64,000 nt of DNA, taken from contig NC_090774.1 of the NCBI RefSeq assembly GCF_001761485.1, forward strand, positions 2,356,001 to 2,420,000, given 5' to 3'. Shown here in pieces: positions 10,421 through 21,460 of this stretch; the stretch's first letter is position 1; each line of letters starts with the position of its first letter. Origin of the DNA: Yarrowia lipolytica (Eukaryota > Ascomycota > Dipodascomycetes > Dipodascales). Both the position numbers and the translations under genes were made by a program. Below the pieces are notes generated by a model, which made no database searches, was not told the origin of the DNA, and saw only the letters and a program-made list of their open reading frames with translations.

Positions 10421-12661
10421 TTTGATGGTGGTTGGGGGGACCTGGCAGAGGGGTGGGAACCGGACTACCTATATATACTTTTTAAATATGGTTATCTGAT
10501 GGTTAATTGGCATGTGGCGAGGTATTGTTTTTCTTTTTCTGACGCAATTATCTCGAGGTTTTGAGGTCGTAAAAAGATGCGGAAAATGGCAATCAACTCG
10601 AAATTCCCTGGAGAATTGATTTATTCAAAAATCTTACCAATTGACCGACCTCTACCACCTCAAATTTCCATCCACTTTCCACTCATCCCCGTCAAAACAT
10701 TAAACTTCCAAGAAACAAGTCTCACTTCAAAAAACCACCTCGAATTTCGGACTAAAAATCCCAGCCTACGACAATGCCATGTGGCGGGGCGGGTTGCCAA
10801 ATAGGCTTCACCGCCAACGTTACAATTGGTGTGCATCAAATCGATTATCTACGCCGCATCTCGTCTCTTGCTAACGCCACTGCCATTTGCCACTCATGCA
10901 AGACTCGCATGAGTTGCTGTGGAGTGCAAGTATGTGCATGTGTCCATATGCGTCTGTAGATGGCGATGATTTGTAATTGCATATTTTGAGGGAGCAGGGA
11001 AACAGTGGCTCTTTCGATTCGGCGTTTTTCCGGCTCAATTGCGGCGTTTTTTGAACCCGTTTGGCTGGCCCTATTCTGGCTATTAAGTCACCACTTTTGA
11101 CAGTGTCATTTAGCACAATTAAGATCACTATATAAATAAAGAACACAATATAAATAAAGAATATTGTTACTCGAACTTTTTTTCTCTCTAGAAAATATAG
11201 CTCTAGAAAAGCTACGAGCGACCAAATGTAAACAAAAATTATACCGCCGGAATTACACGATCGCCATCTCTCCAATTGACTACTTTTCAGCTCCATCCGG
11301 GCGCTCAATCATCAGCCGCAATGGTTCTCGTCCACCATTAAAGTTGTCATTTTATTTATTTTTATTCTGTTTGCCACCCAGGTCTTAGTCTTGAGTGCGC
11401 CCAAGAATGGAATAATTGCGAGAGATCGGCAGTTTGTCCGAACTGCATAAGTACGAGTTACAGTATCAGTATCGGTCGAGTCGAGCATGTGTCGACACAC
11501 CTCGTTATCGGAGGTCTGATGAAGAGATCATGACTCAGCAACGAGACAGTTCCGCGATATCAACCAGTATAATAGGGAAACGTGAGAGTAATACTACTGA
11601 AGTATTGTATGGCCGGGTTCCAGAGCTATCTGGAAGGCTGTCCACAAACCTGATCAACATATTCAGATAGACGATGAACGTGAAAGGACGTGAAGGAACG
11701 TGAAAGGACGTGAAGGAACGTGAAAGGATGTGAAGTAAGATGATAGTCGAAGAGAACGTAAACCAATTGAGGACTTTTCATGTCATTGAGACGGTCGCAA
11801 AGTGACGATACGCAGTTGGACTAGGTATGATCTGCTAGAGTCCACACATCCACATTGAGTAAAGAGTACACTATAGAGTACACCGTTAGTGGACATCATT
11901 GTATCATTGAACTCCCCACGCCGGGCTGATTCGAATGGCGTAACTACTGGAGATATCGAGAAAAAGTGGGTTTTTCAGTGTTGCTTAGATCGAAGCTTTG
12001 AAAATCCACTTTGAAAAAATTACTGTTATCATGTTTACTACGAGTACAGAATGTAGGTCGTTTCATACGAAATTCCCGACATGCGAGTATTGTCACGTTT
12101 TTTTTTTTATATATATATTTTTATAATGACATAATACATTTTTATAACATACTAATATTTTTAATATCATTTTTACAACATGATATATTTTATTTAAAGA
12201 CATTTTTACAACATCATACATATTACAACATACATTCCTACAGGGCTACAGTACATAATGTATGAATACAATGTTATAACATAACATTTTTCGTATTATT
12301 TTCTGCAGTATGCGTTTTTCTGTAGTGATACAACTTAAATAATTTATTGTCTCCAGTTGAGAGTTTACTTGGGAGTAGACGACGGGGATGTGAACAAAAG
12401 ACTGTTCTAATTCCACCAAAACACGAGATATTCGGACCAAAATTTGACCGTATCATGTTTGGGCTACAATTGTCCGAATCAGCTTGTTATATTTGCTCCA
12501 ATGCCTCCCACTTCCCATCCACAACACCGTTAGTGTCCTCCCCATCTTCCCCAAATTCTCCGTCAAAATAAACTTTGTGCCACGTTCTCCCAACACGTCA
12601 CTTCGAGAACGCACTACCTCGATCTTTCTTCAACTGAGAACACATCTCACAATCCGTCAAG
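10421..12661. other. Intergenic between MGST3 and COP1
   Basis: This 2.2-kb divergent promoter region has no supported gene. It contains a GTGAAAGGAC/GTGAAGGAAC tandem (11676-11733) and a very AT-rich block with recurring ATTTTTACAACAT (about 12100-12240). Pyrimidine-rich sequence precedes the COP1 exon 1. Confidence 0.55.
11676..11733. repeat. GTGAAAGGACGTGAAGGAAC tandem repeat
   Basis: A 20-base unit made of two related 10-mers repeats about 2.5 times with one late base change. Confidence 0.85.
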
Positions 12662-15600
12662 ATGGAGATGCTAACTAAGGTGAGTAATCGAGGCGGGTTT
12701 TTGAGCGGTCAGGTGATCATTGGGCGAGAAATCGAGGCGGGTTTTTGAGCGGTGAGGTGACCATTGGGCGAGAAATCTAGACCGCCGGCGATGACACTAT
12801 TAGGGCGACAGACAGAAGCGACACAGAAGCGACACAGAAGCGACACAGAAGCGACGCAGAAGCGACAGACAGCGTGGAATGAAGTGCGGGGGTGAAATGT
12901 GATCAACCGTTGCTCATGACGAGACGCATTATGGGACAAACGTGGTAGCGACATGGTAGCGACATGGTAGCAATGACAACAATATGATGACCTGTTGGCA
13001 CACTGGCTTGGTTTGCCCATGTTCACGTTACTCCTTGTCGTTCACCAATCTGCTGCTTCACAACAGAGGTTGTTGCTTTAAGACAACTACTCGGTCTTGT
13101 TCACATTTGATGTGTCCAGATGTGTGTGACCACGGCCTGTTTACGTTGTGACGCGTTGTGTCATCCCGGTAGTCAGCTCATGCCATATCCTGATTCCACT
13201 CGTATACTAACCCAGTTTGAATCAAAATCTTCCCGAGCCAAAGGCCTAGCCTTTCACTCGACCCGCCCCTGGGTCCTGGTCTCGCTCCACTCGTCCACCA
13301 TCCAACTCTGGGACTACCGAATGGGAACCCTGGTGGACCGGTTCGAGGACCACGATGGCCCCGTTCGAGGTGTCGACTTCCACAAGACCCAGCCGCTGTT
13401 TGTGTCCTGTGGCGACGACTACAAGATCAAGGTCTGGTCGCTACAGACCCGAAAGTGTCTCTTCACTCTCGTCGGCCACCTCGACTACGTGCGAACCGTC
13501 TTCTTCCACCACGAGCTGCCCTGGATCATCTCGTGTTCCGATGACCAGACCATTCGAATCTGGAACTGGCAAAACCGACAGGAGATTGCCTGTCTCACCG
13601 GCCACTCGCACTACATTATGAGTGCTCAGTTCCACCCCTCCGAGGACCTGGTTGTGTCTGCCTGTCTGGATCAGACCGTGCGAGTGTGGGACATTTCCGG
13701 CCTGCGAAAGAAGCACTCTGCCGGCGGCGGCGTGTCTGCTGGCGGCGCAGGCTCATCCATGTCGTTCGAAGAGCAGATGATGATGGCTGCTCGAAACAGC
13801 GGTGGTCCCGGCGGCCCCGGCGGACATCCCCAGCAGGGTGGCCAGGACATGTTTGGCAACCAGGACTGTATTGTCAAGTACGTTCTTGAGGGCCACGATG
13901 GTGGTGTCAACTGGGCGACTTTCCATCCCACTCTGCCTCTCATTGTGTCTGGTGGTGACGACCGGGTCCTCAAGATTTGGCGAATGAGCGACACCAAGGC
14001 CTGGGAGGTCGATACCTGCCGAGGCCACACCAACAACATTCTGTCGTGTTGTTTCCACCCCTACCAGGACGTGATTGTGTCTGTGTCCGAGGACAAGACG
14101 ATCCGAACCTGGGACCTGCACAAGCGAACTCTCATCAAGCAGTTCAAGCGGGAGAACGACAAATTCTGGGCCCTCACTGCTCACCCCAACATCAACCTGT
14201 TTGCTGCTGGCCACGAGAGCGGTATCATGGTGTTCAAGATGGAGCGAGAGCGACCCGCCTCCACCATTGACGGCAACTCGCTGCTCTACATGTCTAAGGA
14301 GAAGCAACTCAAGCTGTTTGACTTCAACTCAGAGCAGGACAGTATGCCCCTGGTGTCTCTCAAGAAGTACGGCTCGCAGTATTCACCCATTCGGTCCATC
14401 AGCTACAACCCTGCTGCCCGGGCTGTGCTGCTGCTCACCAAGGACAAGGACCAGTTTAACTACAACCTGGTCCATCTGCCCAAGGACGCTGCCAGCGGTG
14501 GCATTGAGGCCACCGAGGAAATTGGCGGCAACGCTGCTCAGGCCGTCTTTGTGGCCCGAAACCGATTTGCCGTCTTCAACAAGAATGCCCAGACCATTGA
14601 CATACGGGACTTGAGCAACACCACCACCCGAACCATCAAGCTGCCCAAACAGGTCAAGGATATTGTGGTTGTCCCCGGCTCGTCGGGCCAACTTCTCCTG
14701 CTGGGTCCTTCCCACGTCTACCTGCTGGACGTTGCCCAGAAGACCATTGTGGCCGAACTTGCTGTGTCCGGCGTCAAGTATGTCAACTGGAGCAAGGACG
14801 GCAAGCACGTGGCATTGCTGACCAAACACACCGTGACCATTGCTTCTGCCACCACGCTCAAGTTCATTTCGTCTCTTCACGAGACCATTCGAATCAAGTC
14901 CGCGTGCTGGGACGACAACGGAGTGCTGCTTTACACCACTCTCAACCATCTCAAGTACACTCTGCTCAACGGCGACTCCGGCATCATCAAGACTCTGGAG
15001 AACACTCTGTACATTGTGCGGGTTAAGGACCGACGAGTCTACTGTCTGAACCGAGCTGGCGAGGTGGAGGTGGTCCGAATCGACCCCACCGAGTACCGGT
15101 TCAAGCGGGCGCTGGTCAACAAGAACTTCTCTGAGGTGCTGCGAATCATCAAGTCGTCCAACCTCGTGGGCCAATCCATCATTTCGTACCTGCAGAAGAA
15201 GGGCTACCCAGAGATTGCGCTGCAGTTTGTGCAGGACCCTAAGGTCAAGTTTGATCTCGCCATCGAGTGCGGCAACCTGACCGAGGCCCTGGAGCAGGCC
15301 CAGATTCTGGACGAGCCCTCGTACTGGACGCTGCTCGGAAAGGAGGCTCTGTCGCAGGGCAACTTCCGAATCGTCGAGCTCGTGTACCAGAAGCAGCAGC
15401 TGTTTGACAAGCTGTCGTTTGTCTACGTGCTTGCCGGCGACTCGCCCAAGCTGCAGAAGATGGCTGCCATTGCTGCCCACCGAGGCGACGGTGCCTCCAT
15501 GCTCCAAAACTCCCTGTACACCGGTTCGGTAGAGTCTCGAGTTGATCTTTTCCGATCGGCCGGTCTGCTGTCTCATGCCTACGCTGCTGCCAAGCACGGA

Positions 15601-16905
15601 GGTCTAGACGACGTTGCTGCAGATATTCTGGCCGAGGCCGGCGTTGAGGAGGGCGACGTGAAGATGACCCTTGGTGAGGGTCTCAAGCCCGCCACTCCCG
15701 CTGTCCAGCAGCCTCTCGGCGACTGGCCTCTCAAGCAGACTTCCCTTTCCTTCTTTGAGCAAGCTCTGCTTGGCCAGGTTGAGGTTGACGAAGGCGAGGA
15801 CGACGACGACGAGGAAGACGGAGTTCGAGCCGTCACCTCGGACATGGTCGATCTCGACCTTGAGGACGACGACGGCGATGGTGATGCTGGATGGGACATG
15901 GGCGACGATCTCGACGTTGATGACGTTGAGGTTGCTCCCGTTGCTCCCTCTACTCCCTCGTCCAAGGGCCACAAGAAGAATGCTTCTGTGAACCTTGACG
16001 CCACTTCGTCCGAGCCCGAGAACTGGATCCGGGCTTCGTCTGTCGCCGCTGTGCATGTCGCAGCCGGTTCTTTCGAGACTGCCGCCCAGCTGCTCAATCG
16101 CCAGATCGGTATTGTCGACTTTGAGCCTCTGCGACAGCGGTTCATGACCGTGTACGAGGCCTCCAAGCTGTACTACAAGTCTAACGCAGATCTGCCTCCC
16201 CTGGAGCTCTTTGTGAGAGGCGCTCTCAACGACGACACCTCTCTGCCTCTTGTCCCCGGCTTTGACTCTCTTTCTTCCGATGTCAAGGCTGCTTTCCGGC
16301 TTATCCGAGCCAACGACGTCCCTGCTGCCATTTCCGCTTTCCGTCAGATTCTCTACACTGTTGCCGTCATGCTTGTGCCCACGCACGACTCTGTGGACGA
16401 GTGCGAGAAGATTATTGACATTTGCCGGGAGTACATTGGCGCGTTTTCCATCGAGCTGGAGCGTCGACGAATCGCCGAGGAGGATCCCAAGCGCAACCTA
16501 GAGCTGGCCGCCTACTTTACCAAGTTCAAGCTGCAGCCCGCCCATGCTGGTTTACCCTGGCAGGTGGCCATGACCCAGGCGTTCAAGCTCAAGAACTACG
16601 CTTCTGCTTCTGTGTACGCTGAGAAGTTCCTGGAGACCAACCCTGCTCCTGCGCAGGCCGAGAAGGCTCGAAAGGTGAAGCACCGAGCAGATGCGCAGCC
16701 TCTAGACGCCATTGAGCTGGACTTTGATGTGACCGCCAACTTTGCTATTTGTCCCCGGTCTCTCAAGCCCATTTACCCCGGCGATGCATCTGAGAAGGAT
16801 CCTTTCACCGGAGCCGAGTACCTGCCCAAGCACAAGGGTCAGTTGGATGTTATCGGAGGTATTTCTGCCATTGGCGCTCCTTCCACCGGTCTCAAGTTGA
16901 TTTAG
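12662..16905 (+). CDS. COP1: Coatomer subunit alpha (alpha-COP)
   Basis: This is the large COPI coat subunit, with N-terminal WD40 propellers that bind dilysine cargo tails in Golgi-to-ER transport. The coding sequence is join(12662..12679, 13216..16905), 1235 residues against about 1200 in S. cerevisiae. Exon 1 is 18 bases encoding MEMLTK. The donor GTGAGT at 12680 and acceptor CTAACCCAG (to 13215) join it to FESKSSRAKGLAFH, giving the conserved family N-terminus. WD repeats fill roughly residues 1-320, interrupted by a Gly/Met-rich loop at about 175-223. A beta-propeller and solenoid region follow. A highly acidic linker (about 862-920, runs of D/E) precedes the C-terminal domain that binds epsilon-COP. 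An in-frame ATG at 13120 lies inside the intron and should not be used. Confidence 0.97.
12680..13215 (+). repeat. COP1 intron 1 with tandem duplications
   Basis: The 536-base intron carries a 44-base direct duplication (12686-12729 and 12730-12773, two differences). After it come AGCGACACAGA units (about 12812-12870) and GGTAGCGACAT units (12940-12972). No C/D snoRNA boxes with a closing stem were found in it. Confidence 0.85.
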
Positions 16906-17637
16906 TGGGGGACCAGTCTGTGGTGGTCTCAAAACTTGTTTGTATGTATGTAAGAATTGGAATGTTTTACCTAAGCTTGTGCGATACTTGTATATGGAGG
17001 CAGGAGCAATGATTTAAGGCAGTTTTTGTGTATCCAGCAATTTTCGGCAGTATTTGCGTTCCTCCAATATTTTTGCTTTGAATATTGTATTCTGAGTGTC
17101 AACTATAATCCTAAGTAAACCTCGACGTCTGTTGAGACAACTAATAGCAATATCCGGCAATTTTGTAGTGTACGGTCCGAGAATTGTTGGTTATTTAAAT
17201 ATATACGCTTTTTCTGAATTTTTTGGTATATATCTCTTTCTTCTGGCATATCTGGAACCTCTTATTTGCACCCCCAGCCGATTTTTTCTTCAACTAATTC
17301 CCAAGTAATTAACGTCGTGTTAAGTGATGGTGCCTCGAAACTCTGTTTGTTACCCCACATATAAGAGTGTGGGGGTGGTGAGTGGGGTGTGATAGTCAGA
17401 TGTTGAGATACTTGGATGGAGGTTGGATATGAGAGGCGTTTTGATGTGGGTGTTTCTCCAGATGGAAATGGCTGAGTCAGATTCATTGCTGACTAATTTA
17501 TATGGGTTATATATCTTCATTTATGACAATTTTGGACCACGTGAAAGTCTCCATATTAGCCTTGTTCTTAGTATATATAGTCTGTCCTATGCTCCCCTCC
17601 CTCCTTCCTTTTGGGACCCGATTCTCCTTTCAACAAC
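16906..17637. other. Intergenic COP1-SDR
   Basis: AT-rich 3' flank and promoter with no gene. A TATATA box at about 17573-17578 lies 60-65 bases before the SDR ATG, with pyrimidine-rich sequence between them. CACGTG occurs near 17538. Confidence 0.6.
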
Positions 17638-18393
17638 ATGGGCGAATTATCAGATCATACGGCCGTCATCACCGGCGGCTCCGGGGACCTTGGAATGGCC
17701 ATCGCCGAGAAATTGGCCCTCAATGGATGCACTATCATTCTACTGGACTACAACCAGGAGGCTCTGGACAAGAGTGTTCCACTGATACCTGTTCCCGAGG
17801 GCCAGCGACACCAGGGCCATTTCTACGACGTTACCGGGGCTCAGCGACCGCCTGTGGACTTTGCGGCTGTTGATATTCTGGTCAATGGCGCGGGAATTGC
17901 CCAAGGAGGGTTCTTGCCAGATATGGAGGTGGAGCTCATCGACAAGATTGTGGCCACAAACCTCACTGGAGCCATCAAGTTGACCAAGTATGCCCTGGAG
18001 GCATGGGTGGAGCGCCACGAGAACTCGCCGCGTCCCAAGAGCCGTGGCAACGGCGTCATCATCAATCTGGCGTCGGTCCAGGGACTCCGGCCCATCATCC
18101 CGGTCTTGTCCGTCTACTCCACCACCAAGGCTGCTCTCAACATGTTCACCAAGGCCGTGGCGGTGGAGGGAGGCGCTTATGCGATTCGCAGCAACTCTGT
18201 GTGTCCCGGATACGTGCCTACTAATATGACCGATGGCATGGAGGTGCCCGAACGGCCCTCCCTGGTGGAGGACGACGACGACGTTGGATGGGTGTCCAGA
18301 GACAGTATTGCGAGGGCGGTGTACTATTTTGCCACCAATTTGCAGGTTTCGGGCGCCATTTTGGCTGTTGATAAGGCTATGAGTTCGCTGTAG
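17638..18393 (+). CDS. Short-chain dehydrogenase/reductase
   Basis: This is a classical SDR with a Rossmann fold, an NAD(P)-dependent alcohol/ketone oxidoreductase of unknown substrate. The 251-residue length is typical. The nucleotide-binding motif is ITGGSGDLG (residues about 11-19). The structural NGAG motif follows VDILV. The active site is LASVQG (Ser), then VYSTTKAAL (Tyr and Lys, YxxxK). PGYVPTNMT is the usual post-active-site loop. The acidic residue after the second strand (LLDYN) favours NAD over NADP. The start at 17638 is the first in-frame ATG and follows an A-rich context. A short acidic loop (EDDDDVGW) near the C-terminus replaces the usual helix. The cellular role cannot be told from sequence. 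Confidence 0.9.
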   Translation: MGELSDHTAVITGGSGDLGMAIAEKLALNGCTIILLDYNQEALDKSVPLIPVPEGQRHQGHFYDVTGAQRPPVDFAAVDILVNGAGIAQGGFLPDMEVELIDKIVATNLTGAIKLTKYALEAWVERHENSPRPKSRGNGVIINLASVQGLRPIIPVLSVYSTTKAALNMFTKAVAVEGGAYAIRSNSVCPGYVPTNMTDGMEVPERPSLVEDDDDVGWVSRDSIARAVYYFATNLQVSGAILAVDKAMSSL

Positions 18394-19165
18394 AGTCCGT
18401 GGACATTGGTCGACTTCAAGAGCCATATCTGGACAGATTTGCGCGGGAAAATGTGGATATCAGTATATCGATGGAGTCGTCGGAGCATTCCGAGTTCATT
18501 GGTATACTTTTTTGTCACCGCTTGTCCTACAAATGGCAGATGTTGACACACTCTTTGAATGGCGTACTGTATGTACATAGTCCTCCTGCCTCCTGCCTCC
18601 TGCCTCCTGCGTACAGCAACGTTGCTATACATAATATAACACGTGTTCATGGGTCGAATTACAGGCGTTTGTGCAAAAGTGGGGTCTCGAGTGGCTAGTT
18701 TAGCTGATATACTGAGCCTCTCGATGGTGGTGATGATGATGATGACTTGTTTTGTCGATCATTTCAGGGGGTTTTCAGACTGGGCGTTTCTTAAGTGGTT
18801 TACTTGGGAAATACTTGGGAAATACTTGAGTTTAGTTAGAGTTAGTATACGATAGGACTATCATCGTACCACCAGACATCCACTTCAAGTCCGTCAATAA
18901 TGCGTTTTTCCGAGTGAAAGTTGCTTGGATCAACTCTCCAGGGTCCATGGGGAGATTTCATCTCCGTATTTCTCCTCCCTTTCCCTTCCCACCGTCTCCA
19001 GAGGCCCCCATCTCCCCTCGTAGGATCCACCTGCTCACGCGCACAACCCTAATTAGACACCGGGAATATGCAAGTCGACATCTGGATATCGCAGCATCTT
19101 ACGACCACCAAAACAGACCGCATCATCCGTTCCGCGCACGCAGTATCTCGCTCCAGCTCGAAATC
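18394..19165. other. Intergenic SDR-cyclin
   Basis: No gene. There is a CTCCTGC tandem (four copies, about 18585-18609). Polypyrimidine sequence at 18975-19018 precedes the cyclin gene. An in-frame upstream ATG near 18947 could extend the cyclin N-terminus. Confidence 0.5.
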
Positions 19166-20263
19166 ATGTTCTCGCTGGCCAACATGCCCGACATCGAGGC
19201 CCTGGGCGCCTCCGAGGCCCTCGACTGCCTGGCACAACAGCTGCAAAACCTGCTGGACCTGGCGGACAATGTGGGCCGCAAATACGACGAGGACGCGCTG
19301 GCACGAGTTGCGCGCAAACGCAAACCGGAAGAGCCACCGTGCGAAGCCGACCACGTGAAGAAACAGGAACCAGCAGCCCCCTCAGCGCCTTCTAATAGCT
19401 ACGGAGACGAGGGACACCCCGAGCTGGCGTTTGAAAACATGAACGCCAGACAGGTGATTGGAGACCATGCGGTGGACCTGACGGACCTAGCAGGAGTCCA
19501 GTCGCCGGTGGTTGGCGGACCAGAAGGCGGATCACCCGAACAACAGCAACAACAACAGCAACAATCTTTTCAGCAACAACAACAGCAGCAGCAGCAGCAG
19601 CAGCCAGAACTGTCTCCAAGAGTCACAGCGTACCTCAACATTGCCCGAACCATCTCAGATATGGTCGAGATGGAGGCCGCGGCAGCAACCATGCCCAAAA
19701 AAACACCCACTTCACATTTACAGACCCAGGAACGGGACAGCCTGACCCGCACGTCATCCACCACCTCGTTAACTACCCTTCTCACTACCCGTGGAGAAAA
19801 CGACGAGCCCAGTCTAGTCCAGGCCCAGAAGCTGTCTATTGCTAAACGTTTCTTTCTCAAAAACCCCCCGCCTCTGACAATCGCACAGTACCTGCAACGC
19901 ATCCACAAGTATTGTCCTCTGTCCTCTTCCACCTACATGGCCGCAGGACATTACATTTACAAAATCTGTATCAAGCATCACAGCGTGCCCTTCATTCCGG
20001 AAAACGCACATCGAATGGTTCTGGCAGCTCTTCGCATCGCGTGCAAGGTCATCGAAGACCTCACGTACCCACACAAGCGGTTTTCCATGGCCGGAGGAGT
20101 GTCCAAGCTCGATCTCTTCAAGCTGGAAATTGCATTTCTGTTTCTCCTCGACTTTGACATCAAGATCGATGCCCCCGTGCTCAACAGACACAGGCAGAAA
20201 ATGGTTTTTATCCAGCGAGCCCGAGACTCGATTGTGGGCGAGATGGACGTTGATCAGAACTAA
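19166..20263 (+). CDS. PHO80/PCL-type cyclin with polyglutamine tract
   Basis: This is a Pho85-type cyclin, which activates a CDK in phosphate, glycogen or stress control. The product is 365 residues from the chosen ATG. The C-terminal half holds the cyclin box typical of PHO80-like proteins: YLQRIHKYCPLSSSTYMAA, YIYKICIKHHSVPFIPENAH, HRMVLAALRIACKVIEDL and KLDLFKLEIAFLFLLDFDI. The N-terminal half is low in order, with a KRKPEEP basic stretch and a Gln-rich tract (about 19540-19610, with runs of eight or more Q). An in-frame ATG near 18947 would add about 73 residues rich in Pro/Arg. I prefer 19166 because the sequence after it (MFSLANMPDIEALG) looks coding. PCL6/PCL7 and PHO80 are the closest types; the exact one is not decided. 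Confidence 0.88.
   Translation: MFSLANMPDIEALGASEALDCLAQQLQNLLDLADNVGRKYDEDALARVARKRKPEEPPCEADHVKKQEPAAPSAPSNSYGDEGHPELAFENMNARQVIGDHAVDLTDLAGVQSPVVGGPEGGSPEQQQQQQQQSFQQQQQQQQQQQPELSPRVTAYLNIARTISDMVEMEAAAATMPKKTPTSHLQTQERDSLTRTSSTTSLTTLLTTRGENDEPSLVQAQKLSIAKRFFLKNPPPLTIAQYLQRIHKYCPLSSSTYMAAGHYIYKICIKHHSVPFIPENAHRMVLAALRIACKVIEDLTYPHKRFSMAGGVSKLDLFKLEIAFLFLLDFDIKIDAPVLNRHRQKMVFIQRARDSIVGEMDVDQN
19541..19610 (+). repeat. CAG/CAA polyglutamine tract
   Basis: CAA and CAG codons run through this part of the cyclin gene. The second block is almost pure CAG (19582-19602), a likely length-variable site. Confidence 0.9.
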
Positions 20264-20570
20264 GCAGTCGACGGGGGAAGTATTTAAAATAATGGAAATG
20301 CATTGACGTATGAACTGTATGTATTACGCTCGTCGCAGATGGCCCGTTTGTCAGTAGCTGATATATGACGGGTTCCAGATTACCGTTACTCGGCTGAGAC
20401 GGTAGAGATATTGTTGAGGAATAAATAAGATGCCTTTGGTAATCCTGAGTCTTGTAGATTCCCCCTGGATCTTGGAAATCGCCACAAATGGGTTTTTCGT
20501 TTTGCCGGGGAAAATATCAGCAGAAATTATACTGTCTAGGGAACAATTTTGTTCCCGCAACGAAATTTCC
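20264..20570. other. Intergenic upstream of the tRNA-Gly-5S unit
   Basis: Nothing recognised apart from AT-rich cyclin 3' flank. Confidence 0.5.
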
Positions 20571-20641
20571 GCGCCGATGGTTTAGTGGTAAAATCCATCG
20601 TTGCCATCGATGGGCCCCCGGTTCGATTCCGGGTCGGCGCA
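20571..20641 (+). tRNA. tRNA-Gly (GCC)
   Basis: A full cloverleaf of 71 bases. The acceptor arms GCGCCGA and TCGGCGC pair perfectly and the discriminator is A. The D arm contains TGGTTTAGTGGTAAAA (A box). The anticodon stem CATCG/CGATG encloses loop TTGCCAT with anticodon GCC. The T arm contains GGTTCGATTCC (B box). It is followed after five bases by a 5S rRNA gene and probably drives that gene's transcription. Confidence 0.97.
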
Positions 20642-20646
20642 ATTTT

Positions 20647-20768
20647 GGTTACGGCCATATCCTGTGTGAAAATACGGCTTTCCCGTCCGATCAGCCATAG
20701 TCAAGCACCAGAGAGCCTAGTTAGTATTGTAGTGGGAGACCATACGAGAATCCTGGGTGCTGTAATCT
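20647..20768 (+). rRNA. 5S rRNA, fused downstream of tRNA-Gly
   Basis: About 121 bases from GGTTACGGCCATATC to GGTGCTGTAATC, with eukaryotic 5S landmarks: TTTCCCGTCCGATCA, AGTCAAGC, TAGTATTGTAGTGGGAGACC and CATACGAGAATCC. The ends pair (GGTTAC with GTAATC). A T-rich terminator (TCTTTTCCTTTTTC) follows. Only ATTTT separates it from tRNA-Gly. Y. lipolytica is known to transcribe dicistronic tRNA-5S genes from the tRNA promoter by Pol III; this is such a unit. Confidence 0.95.
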
Positions 20769-21373
20769 TTTCCTTTTTCTTTTTCCACCGCTTGCCAATG
20801 GTCATGGTGTCTGGTGCATGACTGTACATTGATTCGGCCTCCTTCACAGCCCTGGCACGAGTATTGACCCAGCCTTTTGGTGACCAAATAACAGGTGCAC
20901 CCTGCTGGCATTGCTTGTATTCTAGATGGCTCCGTCGAAGCCATATTCACGTCTGTGTCCAAAAAGCCATCTCCATTGGCATGTTCTTCAACGGTCTTGT
21001 GGTTGTCGCGTATGAACCTATCCCGTGGAAGCAGGCGCTCGGTCGACACGATGTTCAGCACAGCCAGCGGTCGTTTGGTAGTGTCGAGCACTCTTGTGTG
21101 TAGTAAGAGTGTGTAGGTTAGACCTATTAAAGTAAATGCTTTTATGTACAAGTAACGTCTTTTTTTTATTATTATTATATATATATTTTTAGTTAAATAA
21201 TTAAAATTGATTTATTTTTATGTACTTGTCTTGTACATACGATATTGATGTTCGTATATATGGGCGGCGAACGTTTCATCACAAAAAGAACCCACTTTGT
21301 GTTGATTATACATGCAAAACAAAGCATGTATGTCACTCGCGTTACAATGCTTGCCCTAGACATCAAAAAGAAA
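20769..21373. other. Spacer between 5S rRNA and tRNA-Asp
   Basis: It starts with Pol III terminator T-runs, and contains an AT-rich patch (21160-21220) and TACTTGTCTTGTACAT (21221-21236). An A-run at 21366-21370 is the T5 terminator of the minus-strand tRNA-Asp. No protein gene. Confidence 0.6.
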
Positions 21374-21460
21374 CTCCGCAACGGAGAATTGAACTCCGGT
21401 CCCCCGCGTGCTGAACGGAGTTCTGACAGGCGGAAATTCTAGCCACTAAACTATTGCGGA
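21374..21460 (-). tRNA. tRNA-Asp (GTC) with 15-nt intron
   Basis: On the minus strand it starts TCCGCAATAG and ends TTGCGGAG. The acceptor stem is TCCGCAA with TTGCGGA. The D region is TAGTTTAGTGGCTAGAA and the T arm contains GAGTTCAATTCTC. The anticodon arm is TCCGC, loop CTGTCA, an inserted 15-base segment (21409-21423), then C and GCGGG. Removing the insert gives loop CTGTCAC with anticodon GTC. The intron sits after position 37, the canonical place for eukaryotic tRNA introns. Confidence 0.93.

Noticed and set aside
14383-15597. Long minus-strand ORF (404 codons) and another at 15604-16386
   Set aside because: Both are antisense shadows of COP1 coding sequence, with composition typical of reverse-frame reading.
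20717-21151. Minus-strand ORF of 144 codons
   Set aside because: It overlaps the 5S rRNA gene and its terminator.
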